From Polymorphobacter fuscus (lineage in GTDB: Bacteria > Pseudomonadota > Alphaproteobacteria > Sphingomonadales > Sphingomonadaceae), in assembly GCF_011927825.1 (NCBI RefSeq), contig NZ_JAATJI010000001.1:1116001-1180000 (forward strand): a DNA stretch of 64,000 nucleotides, written 5' to 3'. Below the pieces are notes generated by a model that saw nothing but the letters and a program-made list of their open reading frames with translations, made no database searches and was not told the origin of the DNA. A program made the position numbers and the translations under genes. Below are positions 52,798-61,484 of this stretch, piece by piece; position 1 is the stretch's first letter; every line of letters begins with the position of its first letter.

Positions 52798-54417
52798 ATG
52801 CGCATCCTGTTCATCCACCCCAACTATCATTCGGGAGGGGCGGAAATCGCCGGCAACTGGCCCCCGGCCTGGGTCGCCTATCTGTCGGGCGCCCTGAAGG
52901 CGGTGGGCTATACCGACATCCGGTTCATCGACGCGATGACCAACAACCTCAACGACGATGACATCCAGGCGCTGATCGTCGGCTACAAGCCCGACATCGT
53001 CGGCTGCACCGCCATTACCCCGTCGATCTACAAGGCCGAGCGCGTCCTGCAGATCGCCCGCGAGGCCGACCCGGATGTCGTCACCGTGCTTGGCGGTGTC
53101 CACGCCACCTTCATGTACCGCCAGGTCCTCGCCGAAGCGCCGTGGATCGATGCCATCGTCCGCGGCGAGGGCGAGGAAATCATCACCGCGCTCGTCCGCG
53201 CCGTCGAAGCCGGTGACTGGAAGGCGAAACGCGCCGGCATCCCGGGCCTGGCCTTCATCGACGATGGCAAGGTCGTCGCCACGGCGGCAGCGCCCACGAT
53301 CAAGAATGTCGATTCGATCGTTGCCGACTGGGGCATCCTCGAATGGAGCAAATACAACTACATCCCGCTCGGCGTGCGCGTCGCCATCCCGAACATGGCG
53401 CGCGGTTGCCCGTTCACCTGCTCCTTCTGCTCGCAGTGGAAGTTCTGGCGCGATTATCGCGTCCGCGACCCGATCAAGGTCGTCGACGAGATCGAAGGGC
53501 TGATGCGTGACCACCAGGTCGGCTTCTTCATCCTCGCCGACGAGGAACCGACGATCAACCGCAAGAAATTCATCGCCTTTTGCGAGGAACTGATCCGCCG
53601 CGACCTGGGCATCCTGTGGGGCATCAACACCCGCGTCACCGACATCCTGCGCGACGAGGCGCTGCTGCCGATGTACCGCAAGGCCGGGCTGATCCACGTC
53701 TCGCTCGGCACCGAGGCGGCGGCGCAGCTGAAACTCGACCTGTTCAACAAGGAAACCACCGTCGCCCAGAACAAGAAGGCGATCGAGCTGCTGCGCAAGG
53801 CCGGCATTGTCGTGGAGGCGCAGTTCATCGTCGGCATGGAAAATGAAACGGCGGAAACGCTGGAAGAAAATTATCGCATGGCGCGCGACTGGAAGCCCGA
53901 TCTGGCGAACTGGTCGATGTACACGCCCTGGCCGTTTTCGGACCTTTTCAAGGACCTGGGCGACAAGGTCGAAGTGTTCGACTATGAAAAATACAATTTC
54001 GTCACGCCGATCATCAAGCCGCTGGCGATGGACCGCGGCGAACTGCTCGACCGGGTGATGAACAACTACCGGCGCTTCTACCTGCGCAAGGCGTTGTTTT
54101 CCTACCCCTGGGCCGGCACCGGCGTGCGCCGGCGCTATCTGCTCGGCTGCCTCAAGGCGTTCCTCAAGGCAGGCTTCGAACGCAAGTTCTACGATCTCGG
54201 CAAGGTCGATTACTGGGGCCCGCAGAGCCGCGAGAAGGTCAATTTCAACTTCGACGAAACGCGCACCCGCGCGCTCGACAGCGATGTCGAATGGCAGCCC
54301 GCCAAGGGCCACCGCCGCCGCGAAAAGCGCATCGCCCCGCCCGCGCCGCTGGCCTGCGGCGGCGGTCGCGGCCAGCTCCCCGACTCCGTGACGGACATCA
54401 TCGATGTACGCAAATGA
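52798..54417 (+). CDS. bchE: Anaerobic Mg-protoporphyrin IX monomethyl ester oxidative cyclase
   Basis: The 539-aa cobalamin-binding radical SAM enzyme forms ring E of bacteriochlorophyll without O2. The N-terminal B12-binding part starts [20 protein letters not shown]; the radical SAM cysteines are 204, 208 and 211 (GCPFTCSFC) followed by [13 protein letters not shown]. These match BchE closely. It overlaps bchJ by 14 bp. The rest of the photosynthesis gene cluster is not in the window. Confidence 0.94.
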   Translation: MRILFIHPNYHSGGAEIAGNWPPAWVAYLSGALKAVGYTDIRFIDAMTNNLNDDDIQALIVGYKPDIVGCTAITPSIYKAERVLQIAREADPDVVTVLGGVHATFMYRQVLAEAPWIDAIVRGEGEEIITALVRAVEAGDWKAKRAGIPGLAFIDDGKVVATAAAPTIKNVDSIVADWGILEWSKYNYIPLGVRVAIPNMARGCPFTCSFCSQWKFWRDYRVRDPIKVVDEIEGLMRDHQVGFFILADEEPTINRKKFIAFCEELIRRDLGILWGINTRVTDILRDEALLPMYRKAGLIHVSLGTEAAAQLKLDLFNKETTVAQNKKAIELLRKAGIVVEAQFIVGMENETAETLEENYRMARDWKPDLANWSMYTPWPFSDLFKDLGDKVEVFDYEKYNFVTPIIKPLAMDRGELLDRVMNNYRRFYLRKALFSYPWAGTGVRRRYLLGCLKAFLKAGFERKFYDLGKVDYWGPQSREKVNFNFDETRTRALDSDVEWQPAKGHRRREKRIAPPAPLACGGGRGQLPDSVTDIIDVRK

Positions 54418-55051
54418 GGCACTTGCCCCCCGGGACGTCACCGTCGTTGCCGCACCGCCCACCGGCCGCATCGGCCCCAACGCCGTCACCCGGATGGCCG
54501 AGGCACTGACGGCACATGGCGGCAGCGGCCTGACCGCCAGCATCTTCGCCCATGCCGGCCTTGCCCGCTATCTGGCAACACCGCCCGAAGCCATGGTCGA
54601 TGAAACCGAGGTGGCGCGGCTGCACCTGACCGTTGCGGCGCGGCTGCAGCGCCACGATGGCGTCGCCGTGGCCCGTGATGCCGGAAGGCGGACCGCCGAC
54701 TATCTGCTGGCCCGGCGCATTCCGCGGGCCGCGCAATGGCTGCTGCGGCAGTTGCCGCGCCGCACCGCCGCGGGGATCATGGCCAGGGCGATCGCCGGAC
54801 ATGCCTGGACCTTTGCAGGCAGCGGCCGCTTCAACCATGTGTTCGATCCCGCCGATCGCCGGACGCTGTGGCTCAACATCATCGATTCGCCGCTGTGCCG
54901 CGACCCCGAGATGCCGGCCCCGGCGTGCGATTATTTCGCCGCCACCTTCGAAGGCGTGTTCGGCGCCATATTGGGCCCGACGACGCGCGTCGTGGAAATC
55001 GAATGCAGCGCCAGCGGCGCCCCGGCGTGTCGTTTTCGCGTTCGCTGGTAG
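54404..55051 (+). CDS. bchJ: BchJ-like V4R domain protein, bacteriochlorophyll synthesis
   Basis: The 215-aa protein contains a V4R (4-vinyl reductase) domain in its C-terminal half ([16 protein letters not shown], then [17 protein letters not shown] with two cysteines). BchJ was first described as the 8-vinyl reductase but is now thought to be an accessory factor rather than the main enzyme. It overlaps the bchE end, which supports the assignment. Confidence 0.88.
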   Translation: MYANEALAPRDVTVVAAPPTGRIGPNAVTRMAEALTAHGGSGLTASIFAHAGLARYLATPPEAMVDETEVARLHLTVAARLQRHDGVAVARDAGRRTADYLLARRIPRAAQWLLRQLPRRTAAGIMARAIAGHAWTFAGSGRFNHVFDPADRRTLWLNIIDSPLCRDPEMPAPACDYFAATFEGVFGAILGPTTRVVEIECSASGAPACRFRVRW

Positions 55052-55082
55052 GCGATTTCGGCAAAGTTTGATTGCACGGATT

Positions 55083-55130
55083 ACACTATATGGGGTATAT
55101 TCAGATTCCAGAATACACCACATATAGAGA
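55083..55130 (+). promoter_or_regulatory. Two NrdR-like boxes upstream of nrdJ
   Basis: ACACTATATGGGGTAT at 55083-55098 and ACACCACATATAGAGA at 55115-55130 resemble the NrdR consensus ACACWATATATWGTGT. Their starts are 32 bp apart, three helical turns, the spacing used by NrdR. The second ends 7 bp before the nrdJ ATG, so binding would block initiation. Confidence 0.75.
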
Positions 55131-55137
55131 GCAGATC

Positions 55138-57654
55138 ATGACACCCGACACTCGCCCCGTGCGGCAGCTCGACCCCGGAATGGGCCAGGCCGTCGCCGAA
55201 CGAACCGTGCTGCGCCCGCGCGTCACCGCCGCCGAAGTCGCCCGGCGCGGCGGCAAGCTGCACATCGCGCTGCACGATCCGCATTATTTCGACTGGCTGC
55301 GCGCCGGCCATTATGCCGGGCTGGAGATCATCGACGACGCCGGCGCCGCCCCGGTCGGGCGGCCGCCGATCGAATATGAAAGCTGGGGCGAAGTCGCCGA
55401 GCGCGTCTCGCTGGGCAATGCGCTGCTGATGCCGTCGCTGCCCGACGACCCGCATCATGGCGACACCGAACAACAGGGCCTGGAACGCCATATCGCCCGC
55501 GCCACCATCCTGTTGTCCGGCCGCCACCTCCAGCATGGCGACGCCAGCCAGCCGGGGCGCAACCAGGAAGTGTTCACCAACTGCGCGACCGCCGCGACCA
55601 GCTTCGCGCTGTTCTACCTGCTGCTCAACGGCTCGGGCGTCGGGCGCGACTATTCCGACGAGATGACGCTGGTCGATTTCGACCATGCGCCGCAGCTGGT
55701 CTGCGTCCTCGACGAAAGCCATGCCGATTTCGTCTGGGGTCGCCACACCTCGGTGCGCGACGCGCGGCATCTCTATGGCAAGGGCCGCAACGTCGTCTGG
55801 TTCGACGTGCCCGACAGCCGCGAGGGCTGGGCCAAGGCGGTCGAGGTGTTTGAAACCATGGCCTTTGAAAAGGTCAATGAAGGCAAGGTCCTCGTCCTCA
55901 ACTTCAGTGCCGTGCGCTGCAAAAATTCGCCGATCCGCGGCATGCAGATGCGCCCCTCCGCCGGCCCCGTGCCGCTGATGGACGCGCTCGCCAAGGTCGC
56001 GCAGATCAAGGGCGCCGGGCTCGATCCCTGGCACCAGGCGCTGTATATCGACCACTTCCTTGCCGAATGCGTGCTCGTCGGCGGCGCCCGCCGCGCCGCG
56101 CGGATGAGCACCAAGTCGTGGCGCGACAAGAACATCGTCGACTTCATCGAGGTGAAGCGCCCGATCGAATATGAAGGCATGAACGGCGAACAGGTCGCCG
56201 CCTTCCGCGCCGCCACCCGCATGCCGCCCCAGGCGTTCCTGTGGTCGTCGAACAACAGCGTGACGGTGGACAATGAATTCTGGCAGCTGCTCCACATGCC
56301 GCGGTCACAGGCGAGCAACAAATGGCGCTGGGACCATGCCCAGCGCGTCTTCGACCGCATCGCCCAATGCGCCTATTACGACGGCACCGGCGAACCGGGG
56401 CTGATCAACGTCGACAAGCTCGTCACCAACGGCAAGGGCTGGGACTATGCCCACACGCCTTATGTCGGGTCGCACAAATATCAGGTCGATGACGACACGC
56501 TGCTCTACCTCGCGCGGCTGGCAAAGGCGGCGCACCGGATGACCTATCCGATGATCACCAACCCGTGCGGGGAAATCGCGCTGACCGCGCTGGGCGGTTA
56601 CTGCGTCATCGCCGATGTCGTGCCGTTCCACGCCGACACGCTGGCGGAAGCCGAGGACGCCTTCCGCGTCGCGGCGCGGGCGCTGATCCGGGTCAACACC
56701 ATGGACTGCCTCTATGCCCGCGAAGTGGCGCGCACCAACCGCATCGGAGTCGGCATCACCGGGCTGCACGAATTCGCCTGGAAATTCTTCCAGGTCGGCT
56801 TTCGCGACATGCTGGCGCCCGACTTCGCGGCGCTGGAGGCAGCGTTCGGTGTCGTCGATCCGGCGTTCGACGGGGCGGCGCCGCTTGCGCATCTGCTGGA
56901 ATTGCCGGCCGAGGTCCGCGCCGCCGCCTTCTGGCGGACGCTGTCGCGCTTCAGCCGCGCGGTGAAGGACGAAGCCGCGACCTATTCGGCCCGCCTCGGA
57001 GTTGAAACCCCGCACACCGACACGACGATGAAGCCGGCCGGCACGACGTCGAAGCTGTTCGGCCTCACCGAGGCGGCGCATCTGCCGGCGCTCGCCGAAT
57101 ATCTGCGCTGGGTGCAGTTCCGCTCCGATGATCCGCTGGTCGCCGATTACCGCGCCAGGGGCTATCCGGTGCGCGACGATCTCAAGCAGTATCGCGGCAT
57201 GGCGATCGTCGGCTTCCCGACCGCACCGACGATCGCGCGGATGGGGATGGGCGACAAGCTGGTGCTCGCCGGCGACGCGACGCCGCTCGAGCAATATCAG
57301 TGGCTGATGCTGCTGGAGGCGCATTATATCCGCGGCACCCATGCCGATGGCGCGCCGCTGCCCGATACCGGCAACCAGGTCAGCTACACGCTCAAGTACA
57401 AGCCCGACGAGACGTCGTTCGCGCTGTTCCGCGAAACGCTGCTCGCCATGCAGTCGCAGGTCCGCGCCTGTTCGGTGATGCCGCAGGAGGACGGCTCGGC
57501 CTATGAATATCTGCCCGAACAGGCGATTTCCAAGGCCGAATACGAAGCCTTTGCCCGCGCCATCGACGATGCCGGGCTGAAGGAAACGATCACCGACGAC
57601 CAGATGGGCTGCGCCAGCGGCGCCTGCCCGGTCGACACCTACAAGCAATTGTAG
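55138..57654 (+). CDS. nrdJ: Adenosylcobalamin-dependent ribonucleotide reductase, class II
   Basis: The 838-aa enzyme makes deoxyribonucleotides without O2. The active-site motif NPCGEIAL is near residue 476, FTNCATAATS carries the first redox Cys and the C-terminal GCASGACPVD the reducing pair. ATG 55138 is chosen because the sequence just upstream is the second NrdR-like box. No cobalamin riboswitch is visible. It lies directly after bchJ and before ubiT. Confidence 0.93.
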   Translation: MTPDTRPVRQLDPGMGQAVAERTVLRPRVTAAEVARRGGKLHIALHDPHYFDWLRAGHYAGLEIIDDAGAAPVGRPPIEYESWGEVAERVSLGNALLMPSLPDDPHHGDTEQQGLERHIARATILLSGRHLQHGDASQPGRNQEVFTNCATAATSFALFYLLLNGSGVGRDYSDEMTLVDFDHAPQLVCVLDESHADFVWGRHTSVRDARHLYGKGRNVVWFDVPDSREGWAKAVEVFETMAFEKVNEGKVLVLNFSAVRCKNSPIRGMQMRPSAGPVPLMDALAKVAQIKGAGLDPWHQALYIDHFLAECVLVGGARRAARMSTKSWRDKNIVDFIEVKRPIEYEGMNGEQVAAFRAATRMPPQAFLWSSNNSVTVDNEFWQLLHMPRSQASNKWRWDHAQRVFDRIAQCAYYDGTGEPGLINVDKLVTNGKGWDYAHTPYVGSHKYQVDDDTLLYLARLAKAAHRMTYPMITNPCGEIALTALGGYCVIADVVPFHADTLAEAEDAFRVAARALIRVNTMDCLYAREVARTNRIGVGITGLHEFAWKFFQVGFRDMLAPDFAALEAAFGVVDPAFDGAAPLAHLLELPAEVRAAAFWRTLSRFSRAVKDEAATYSARLGVETPHTDTTMKPAGTTSKLFGLTEAAHLPALAEYLRWVQFRSDDPLVADYRARGYPVRDDLKQYRGMAIVGFPTAPTIARMGMGDKLVLAGDATPLEQYQWLMLLEAHYIRGTHADGAPLPDTGNQVSYTLKYKPDETSFALFRETLLAMQSQVRACSVMPQEDGSAYEYLPEQAISKAEYEAFARAIDDAGLKETITDDQMGCASGACPVDTYKQL

Positions 57655-57691
57655 GTCGAGGCGCCGGCGGCGGCACGAACGCCCCCGATCT

Positions 57692-57705
57692 TTGATCTGG
57701 CGCAA
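57692..57705. promoter_or_regulatory. FNR/FixK-type box upstream of ubiT
   Basis: TTGATCTGGCGCAA fits the FixK/FNR pattern TTGA-N6-GCAA. It lies 37 bp before the ubiT start and shares the octamer TTGATCTG with the sites at 29959 and 52728. In E. coli ubiT and ubiUV are Fnr-controlled. Confidence 0.75.
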
Positions 57706-57741
57706 GGTTTGCGCCGCCGCCTCGCCCCTATACCCGCGCCC

Positions 57742-58407
57742 ATGATCTTCCAACCGATCCTTCGGCCGATCCGGCGGCCCCTGCAACCCGGCTCCCACGA
57801 CCTCGCCGTCTCACTGGCACTGGCGACGCTGCCGCAGCCGCTGATCGCGCTGCTGCTGCGCCGCCTGACCGCCAGCCTCGGCAAGCGCCACCCCCGGCTC
57901 GCCGACCGCCTCGCCGAGCTCGACGGCCGGCATATCCTCATCGTCCCCGACGAACTGCCCTATGCGCTGCTCATCGGCTTTCCGGATGGCCGGGTCGGCA
58001 TCACCCTTGTCGACCCTGCCGATCCGCCCGCCAGCGAGGCCCAGATGCGCGGGCCGCTGCGGCTGTTCTACGACCTGGTGCGCGGCGGCCGCGATGGCGA
58101 TGCCCTGTTCTTCAGTCGGGAGCTTGTCGTCACCGGCGACATGGCGACGGCGGTGACGCTGCGCAACGCGCTGGATGGCGCCGGCGTCGATCTGTTCGCC
58201 GAATTCATCGCGATGCGTGGCCCCGCCGGGCCGCTGGTGCGCGGCGCCGGCGCGCTTGTCGACCGGCTCGCCGGCATCGTCATCGGCCCGGTCAGCGATC
58301 GCACCGGCCGGCTGGAGGCCGAAATCGCCCGGCTGCGCACCGAGGTGCGCCGGCTGAAGGACATCAAACCCCGGGCGGCGCGCGCCGCCGCTGGAGACGT
58401 GGCATGA
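57742..58407 (+). CDS. ubiT: UbiT-like SCP2 domain protein, O2-independent ubiquinone synthesis
   Basis: The 221-aa product has an SCP2-type lipid-binding domain (about 30-150; VGITLVDPADPP, RLFYDLVRGGRDGDALFF, VTGDMATAVTLRNALD). UbiT binds ubiquinone precursors in the O2-independent pathway. The C-terminal helical tail is arginine-rich. It overlaps ubiU by 4 bp, and the FNR-type box sits upstream. Confidence 0.88.
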   Translation: MIFQPILRPIRRPLQPGSHDLAVSLALATLPQPLIALLLRRLTASLGKRHPRLADRLAELDGRHILIVPDELPYALLIGFPDGRVGITLVDPADPPASEAQMRGPLRLFYDLVRGGRDGDALFFSRELVVTGDMATAVTLRNALDGAGVDLFAEFIAMRGPAGPLVRGAGALVDRLAGIVIGPVSDRTGRLEAEIARLRTEVRRLKDIKPRAARAAAGDVA

Positions 58408-59408
58408 TCATCCCCGAAATCGTCGCCCCGGCCGGCACGCCGGCAGCGCTGGTCGCCGCCATCGATGCCGGCGCCGACACCGTCTATTGCGGCTTTCGCG
58501 ACGCCACCAACGCCCGCAACTATCCCGGCCTCAACTTCACCCCCGACGACCTGGTCGAAGGGCTGGCCTATGCCCATGCCCGCGGCCGCAAGGTCAACAT
58601 CGCCATCAACACCTATGCCTCCGCCGGCAACACGGCGCTGTGGCACAAGGCGATCGACACCGCCGCCGACCTGGGCGCCGATGCCGTCATCATGGCCGAT
58701 ATCGGGCTCATCGATTATGCCGCGCGGCGCCACCCGAAGCTGCGCCGCCACCTTTCCGTGCAGGGGGGCGCGTCGACGATCTCGTCGATCCAGTTCTATT
58801 ATGAAGCCTTCGGCATCGCCCGGATGATCCTGCCGCGCATGTTCACCGTCGCCGAAATCGCCGAACTGAAGTCGCGCGCCCCGATCGAGATCGAATGTTT
58901 CATCTTCGGCAGCATGTCGCCGATGACGGAGGGGCGCTGCGCCATGTCGGCCTATGCCACCGGCCGCTCGCCGAACCTGTCGGGCGTCTGCTCGCCGGCC
59001 GAATGTGTCCGCTATGATGTCGAGGACGACGAACTGCTGTGCCGGCTCGGCGACTTCGTCATGAACAGCTTCGGCCCCGACGAACAGGCGGGCTACCCCA
59101 CGGTCTGCAAGGGCCGCTACATCGTCGGCGATGCCGAGCCGAGCTATGCCTTCGAAGAGCCGGAATGCCTCAACGCCGCCGAATATATCGGCGCGATGCG
59201 CGCCGCCGGCATCTGCGCCTTCAAGATCGAAGGCCGCCAGCGCGGTCGCTTCTATGTCTCCGAAGTCGTCTCGGCGTTTCGCGAACTGATCGACGCGGAG
59301 GCGCGCGGCGAACCCGCCGCCAGGCACGCCGGCGCGCTGCAACGCCTGCGCCGCCTCGCCGAAGGCGGCGAGGAAACCCGCGGCGCTTTCAAGAAGGGAT
59401 GGCAATGA
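58404..59408 (+). CDS. ubiU: UbiU, U32-family Fe-S protein for O2-independent ubiquinone hydroxylation
   Basis: The 334-aa U32 protein starts with PEIVAPAGTPAALVAAIDAGADTVYCGF. Four conserved cysteines likely bind a 4Fe-4S cluster: RCAMSAY, GVCSPAEC and TVCKGRY supply them. With UbiV it forms a heterodimer that hydroxylates the ring using prephenate as oxygen donor. It overlaps ubiT and ubiV. Confidence 0.93.
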   Translation: MIIPEIVAPAGTPAALVAAIDAGADTVYCGFRDATNARNYPGLNFTPDDLVEGLAYAHARGRKVNIAINTYASAGNTALWHKAIDTAADLGADAVIMADIGLIDYAARRHPKLRRHLSVQGGASTISSIQFYYEAFGIARMILPRMFTVAEIAELKSRAPIEIECFIFGSMSPMTEGRCAMSAYATGRSPNLSGVCSPAECVRYDVEDDELLCRLGDFVMNSFGPDEQAGYPTVCKGRYIVGDAEPSYAFEEPECLNAAEYIGAMRAAGICAFKIEGRQRGRFYVSEVVSAFRELIDAEARGEPAARHAGALQRLRRLAEGGEETRGAFKKGWQ

Positions 59409-60322
59409 CCGCCACACTCGTCATGGGCCCGGTGCTGTTTCACTGGCCCGCCGAACGGCTGCGCGACTTCTACTTCCGCGTCGCCGATGAAGCCGATGTC
59501 GATGTCGTCTGCGTCGGCGAAGTCGTCTGCGCCAAGCGCATGCCGTTCTTCAGCGACACCCTGCCCCTGGTTGTCGAACGCCTTCAGGCGGGCGGCAAGC
59601 AAGTGGTGATGTCGACCCTGGCGCTGATGTCCGACGCCGCCGAGGAAGTCGCGATGGACGCCCTGATCGCCACGGCGCCGGGGCTGGTGGAGGCCAATGA
59701 CGTGTCGGTGCTGACCCGGCTGCAGGGCCGCCCGCACCTGATCGGGCCGTTCATCAACATCTACAACGAGGATGCGCTGGCCTATCTCGCCGGGCGCGGC
59801 GCCGTCGGTGCCAGCCTCAACCCCGAAGTGCCCGGCAGCGTCGTCGAAGTCCTGGCGCAGCGTTCGGCGATCCCGCTCGAACTGACCGTCTTCGGCCGGC
59901 TGCCGCTGGCGATTTCGGCGCGCTGCTTCCACGCCCGCGCCGAAGGCCGCACCAAGGGCAATTGCCGCTTCGCCTGCGGCGCCGACAGCGATGGCCGGAC
60001 GGTGCGCACCCTCGAAGATGCGCCGTTCCTCGCGCTCAACGGGCTGCAGACCCTGTCCTACACCTGCGGCAACCTCGCGCACGAGATTGCCGGGCTGCGC
60101 CGGCAGGGGATCGCCCGCTTCCGCCTGTCCCCGCACAGCGGCGACATGGTGGCCACCGCCGCGATCTTCCGCAGCCTGGTCGATGGCGTCCTGTCGTCAT
60201 CCGAAGCGGTCGCGCAGCTGGCCCGGTTGCACCCCGACCTGCCCTTCGCCAACGGCCTGCACCACGGCGTTCCTGGCCACCGCTTCGTCGTGCCGGCCAG
60301 CGAGATCCCCCATGCCCTATGA
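59405..60322 (+). CDS. ubiV: UbiV, U32-family partner of UbiU
   Basis: The 305-aa protein has a U32 barrel: VVCVGEVVCAKRMPFF, RCFHARAEGRTKGNCRFAC and SYTCGNLAHEI, the Cys-bearing segments of UbiV. It acts with UbiU in O2-independent ring hydroxylation. Its ATG overlaps the ubiU stop; its 3' end overlaps the next gene by 11 bp. Confidence 0.92.
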   Translation: MTATLVMGPVLFHWPAERLRDFYFRVADEADVDVVCVGEVVCAKRMPFFSDTLPLVVERLQAGGKQVVMSTLALMSDAAEEVAMDALIATAPGLVEANDVSVLTRLQGRPHLIGPFINIYNEDALAYLAGRGAVGASLNPEVPGSVVEVLAQRSAIPLELTVFGRLPLAISARCFHARAEGRTKGNCRFACGADSDGRTVRTLEDAPFLALNGLQTLSYTCGNLAHEIAGLRRQGIARFRLSPHSGDMVATAAIFRSLVDGVLSSSEAVAQLARLHPDLPFANGLHHGVPGHRFVVPASEIPHAL

Positions 60323-61481
60323 TGTCATCATTGTCGGCGGCGGCCCGGCCGGCCTCGCCTTCGCCCGCTCGCTCGGCGACAGCGGCCTGACCCTGGCTGT
60401 CGTCGAGCGGGACCCGCTGGAAACCCTTGCGGCACCCGCCGACGACGGCCGCGAGATCGCGCTGACGCACCGCTCGATCGCCACGCTCAAGGCACTGGGC
60501 GCCTGGGACCGGATCGACCCGGCGGACATTGCGCCCTTGCGCGAAGCGCGGGTGCTCAACGGCGCCTCGCCCTTTGCCCTGGCCTTCGACACCGGCGCGG
60601 GCGGCGATGACCGGCTGGGCGAACTCGTGTCGAACGCGGCGATCCGCGCCGCCCTGTTTCGCAGCGTCGAAGGTCAGGCCGATCTCGACATCGTCACCGG
60701 CGTTGCGGTTACCGCCGTCGCGACGACGCGCGCCGGTGCCAGTGTCACGCTGGCGGATGGCCGCGTCCTGCGGTCGCGGTTGCTCGTCGGCGCCGACTCG
60801 CGCCATTCCTTCGTGCGCGACCAGCTCGGCATCGGCGCCCAGAAACACCCGCTCGGGCGGTCGATGATGCTCTGCCGCGTCGCCCATGACGAGGACCATC
60901 ACGGCATCGCCACCGAATGGTTCGACAATGGCCAGACCATCGCCATGCTGCCGCTCAACGGGCGCATGTCGTCGGCGGTGCTGACCCTCGATTCGGAAGA
61001 AATCGCCATATTGGCGACGCTCGCACCCGCAGCGCTGGGCGCCGAGCTGTCGCGCCGCTACCAGCATCGCCTGGGGCAGATGACGGTGGTTGCCGGCCCC
61101 AATGTCTACCCGCTGACGATCACCTGGTCGCACCATTTCGCCGCGACCCGTGCCGCGCTGATCGGCGACGCCGCCGTCGGCATGCATCCGGTGACCGCCC
61201 ATGGCTTCAACCTGGGGCTGCAAAGCCAGGCGACGCTGGCCCGGCTGGTGTGCGCCGCGCAGGCGCGCGGCGGCAACATCGCCTCGGCACTGCTGCTGCG
61301 GCGCTACGAGGCGGCGCACCGGCTGGCCGCGGCACCGATCTATGCCGCGACCAACATGATTGTCGCGCTCTACACCGACGACCGCGCCCCGGCGCGCATG
61401 GTCCGCCACGCAACGCTGCGCGCCGGCGCGCACCTGCCGCTGGTGCGCGGCGCCGTCAGTCGCCTGCTGATGCAGCCCTGA
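60312..61481 (+). CDS. FAD-dependent UbiH/UbiM-family hydroxylase
   Basis: The 389-aa flavoprotein has the FAD-binding DVIIVGGGPAGLAFARSLG, LVGADSRHSFVRDQLG and GDAAVGMHPVTAHGFNLGLQ motifs of UbiH/UbiF/COQ6 monooxygenases; the last one resembles UbiM, which can hydroxylate several ring positions. It is O2-dependent by family, yet it is coupled to the O2-independent ubiTUV genes. UbiM is my best guess; other UbiH-type members cannot be excluded. Confidence 0.8.
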   Translation: MPYDVIIVGGGPAGLAFARSLGDSGLTLAVVERDPLETLAAPADDGREIALTHRSIATLKALGAWDRIDPADIAPLREARVLNGASPFALAFDTGAGGDDRLGELVSNAAIRAALFRSVEGQADLDIVTGVAVTAVATTRAGASVTLADGRVLRSRLLVGADSRHSFVRDQLGIGAQKHPLGRSMMLCRVAHDEDHHGIATEWFDNGQTIAMLPLNGRMSSAVLTLDSEEIAILATLAPAALGAELSRRYQHRLGQMTVVAGPNVYPLTITWSHHFAATRAALIGDAAVGMHPVTAHGFNLGLQSQATLARLVCAAQARGGNIASALLLRRYEAAHRLAAAPIYAATNMIVALYTDDRAPARMVRHATLRAGAHLPLVRGAVSRLLMQP

Positions 61482-61484
61482 CGG

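Noticed and set aside
55052..55137. Cobalamin riboswitch before nrdJ
   Set aside because: The leader is too short and lacks a B12-box-like sequence; it is filled by the NrdR-like boxes.
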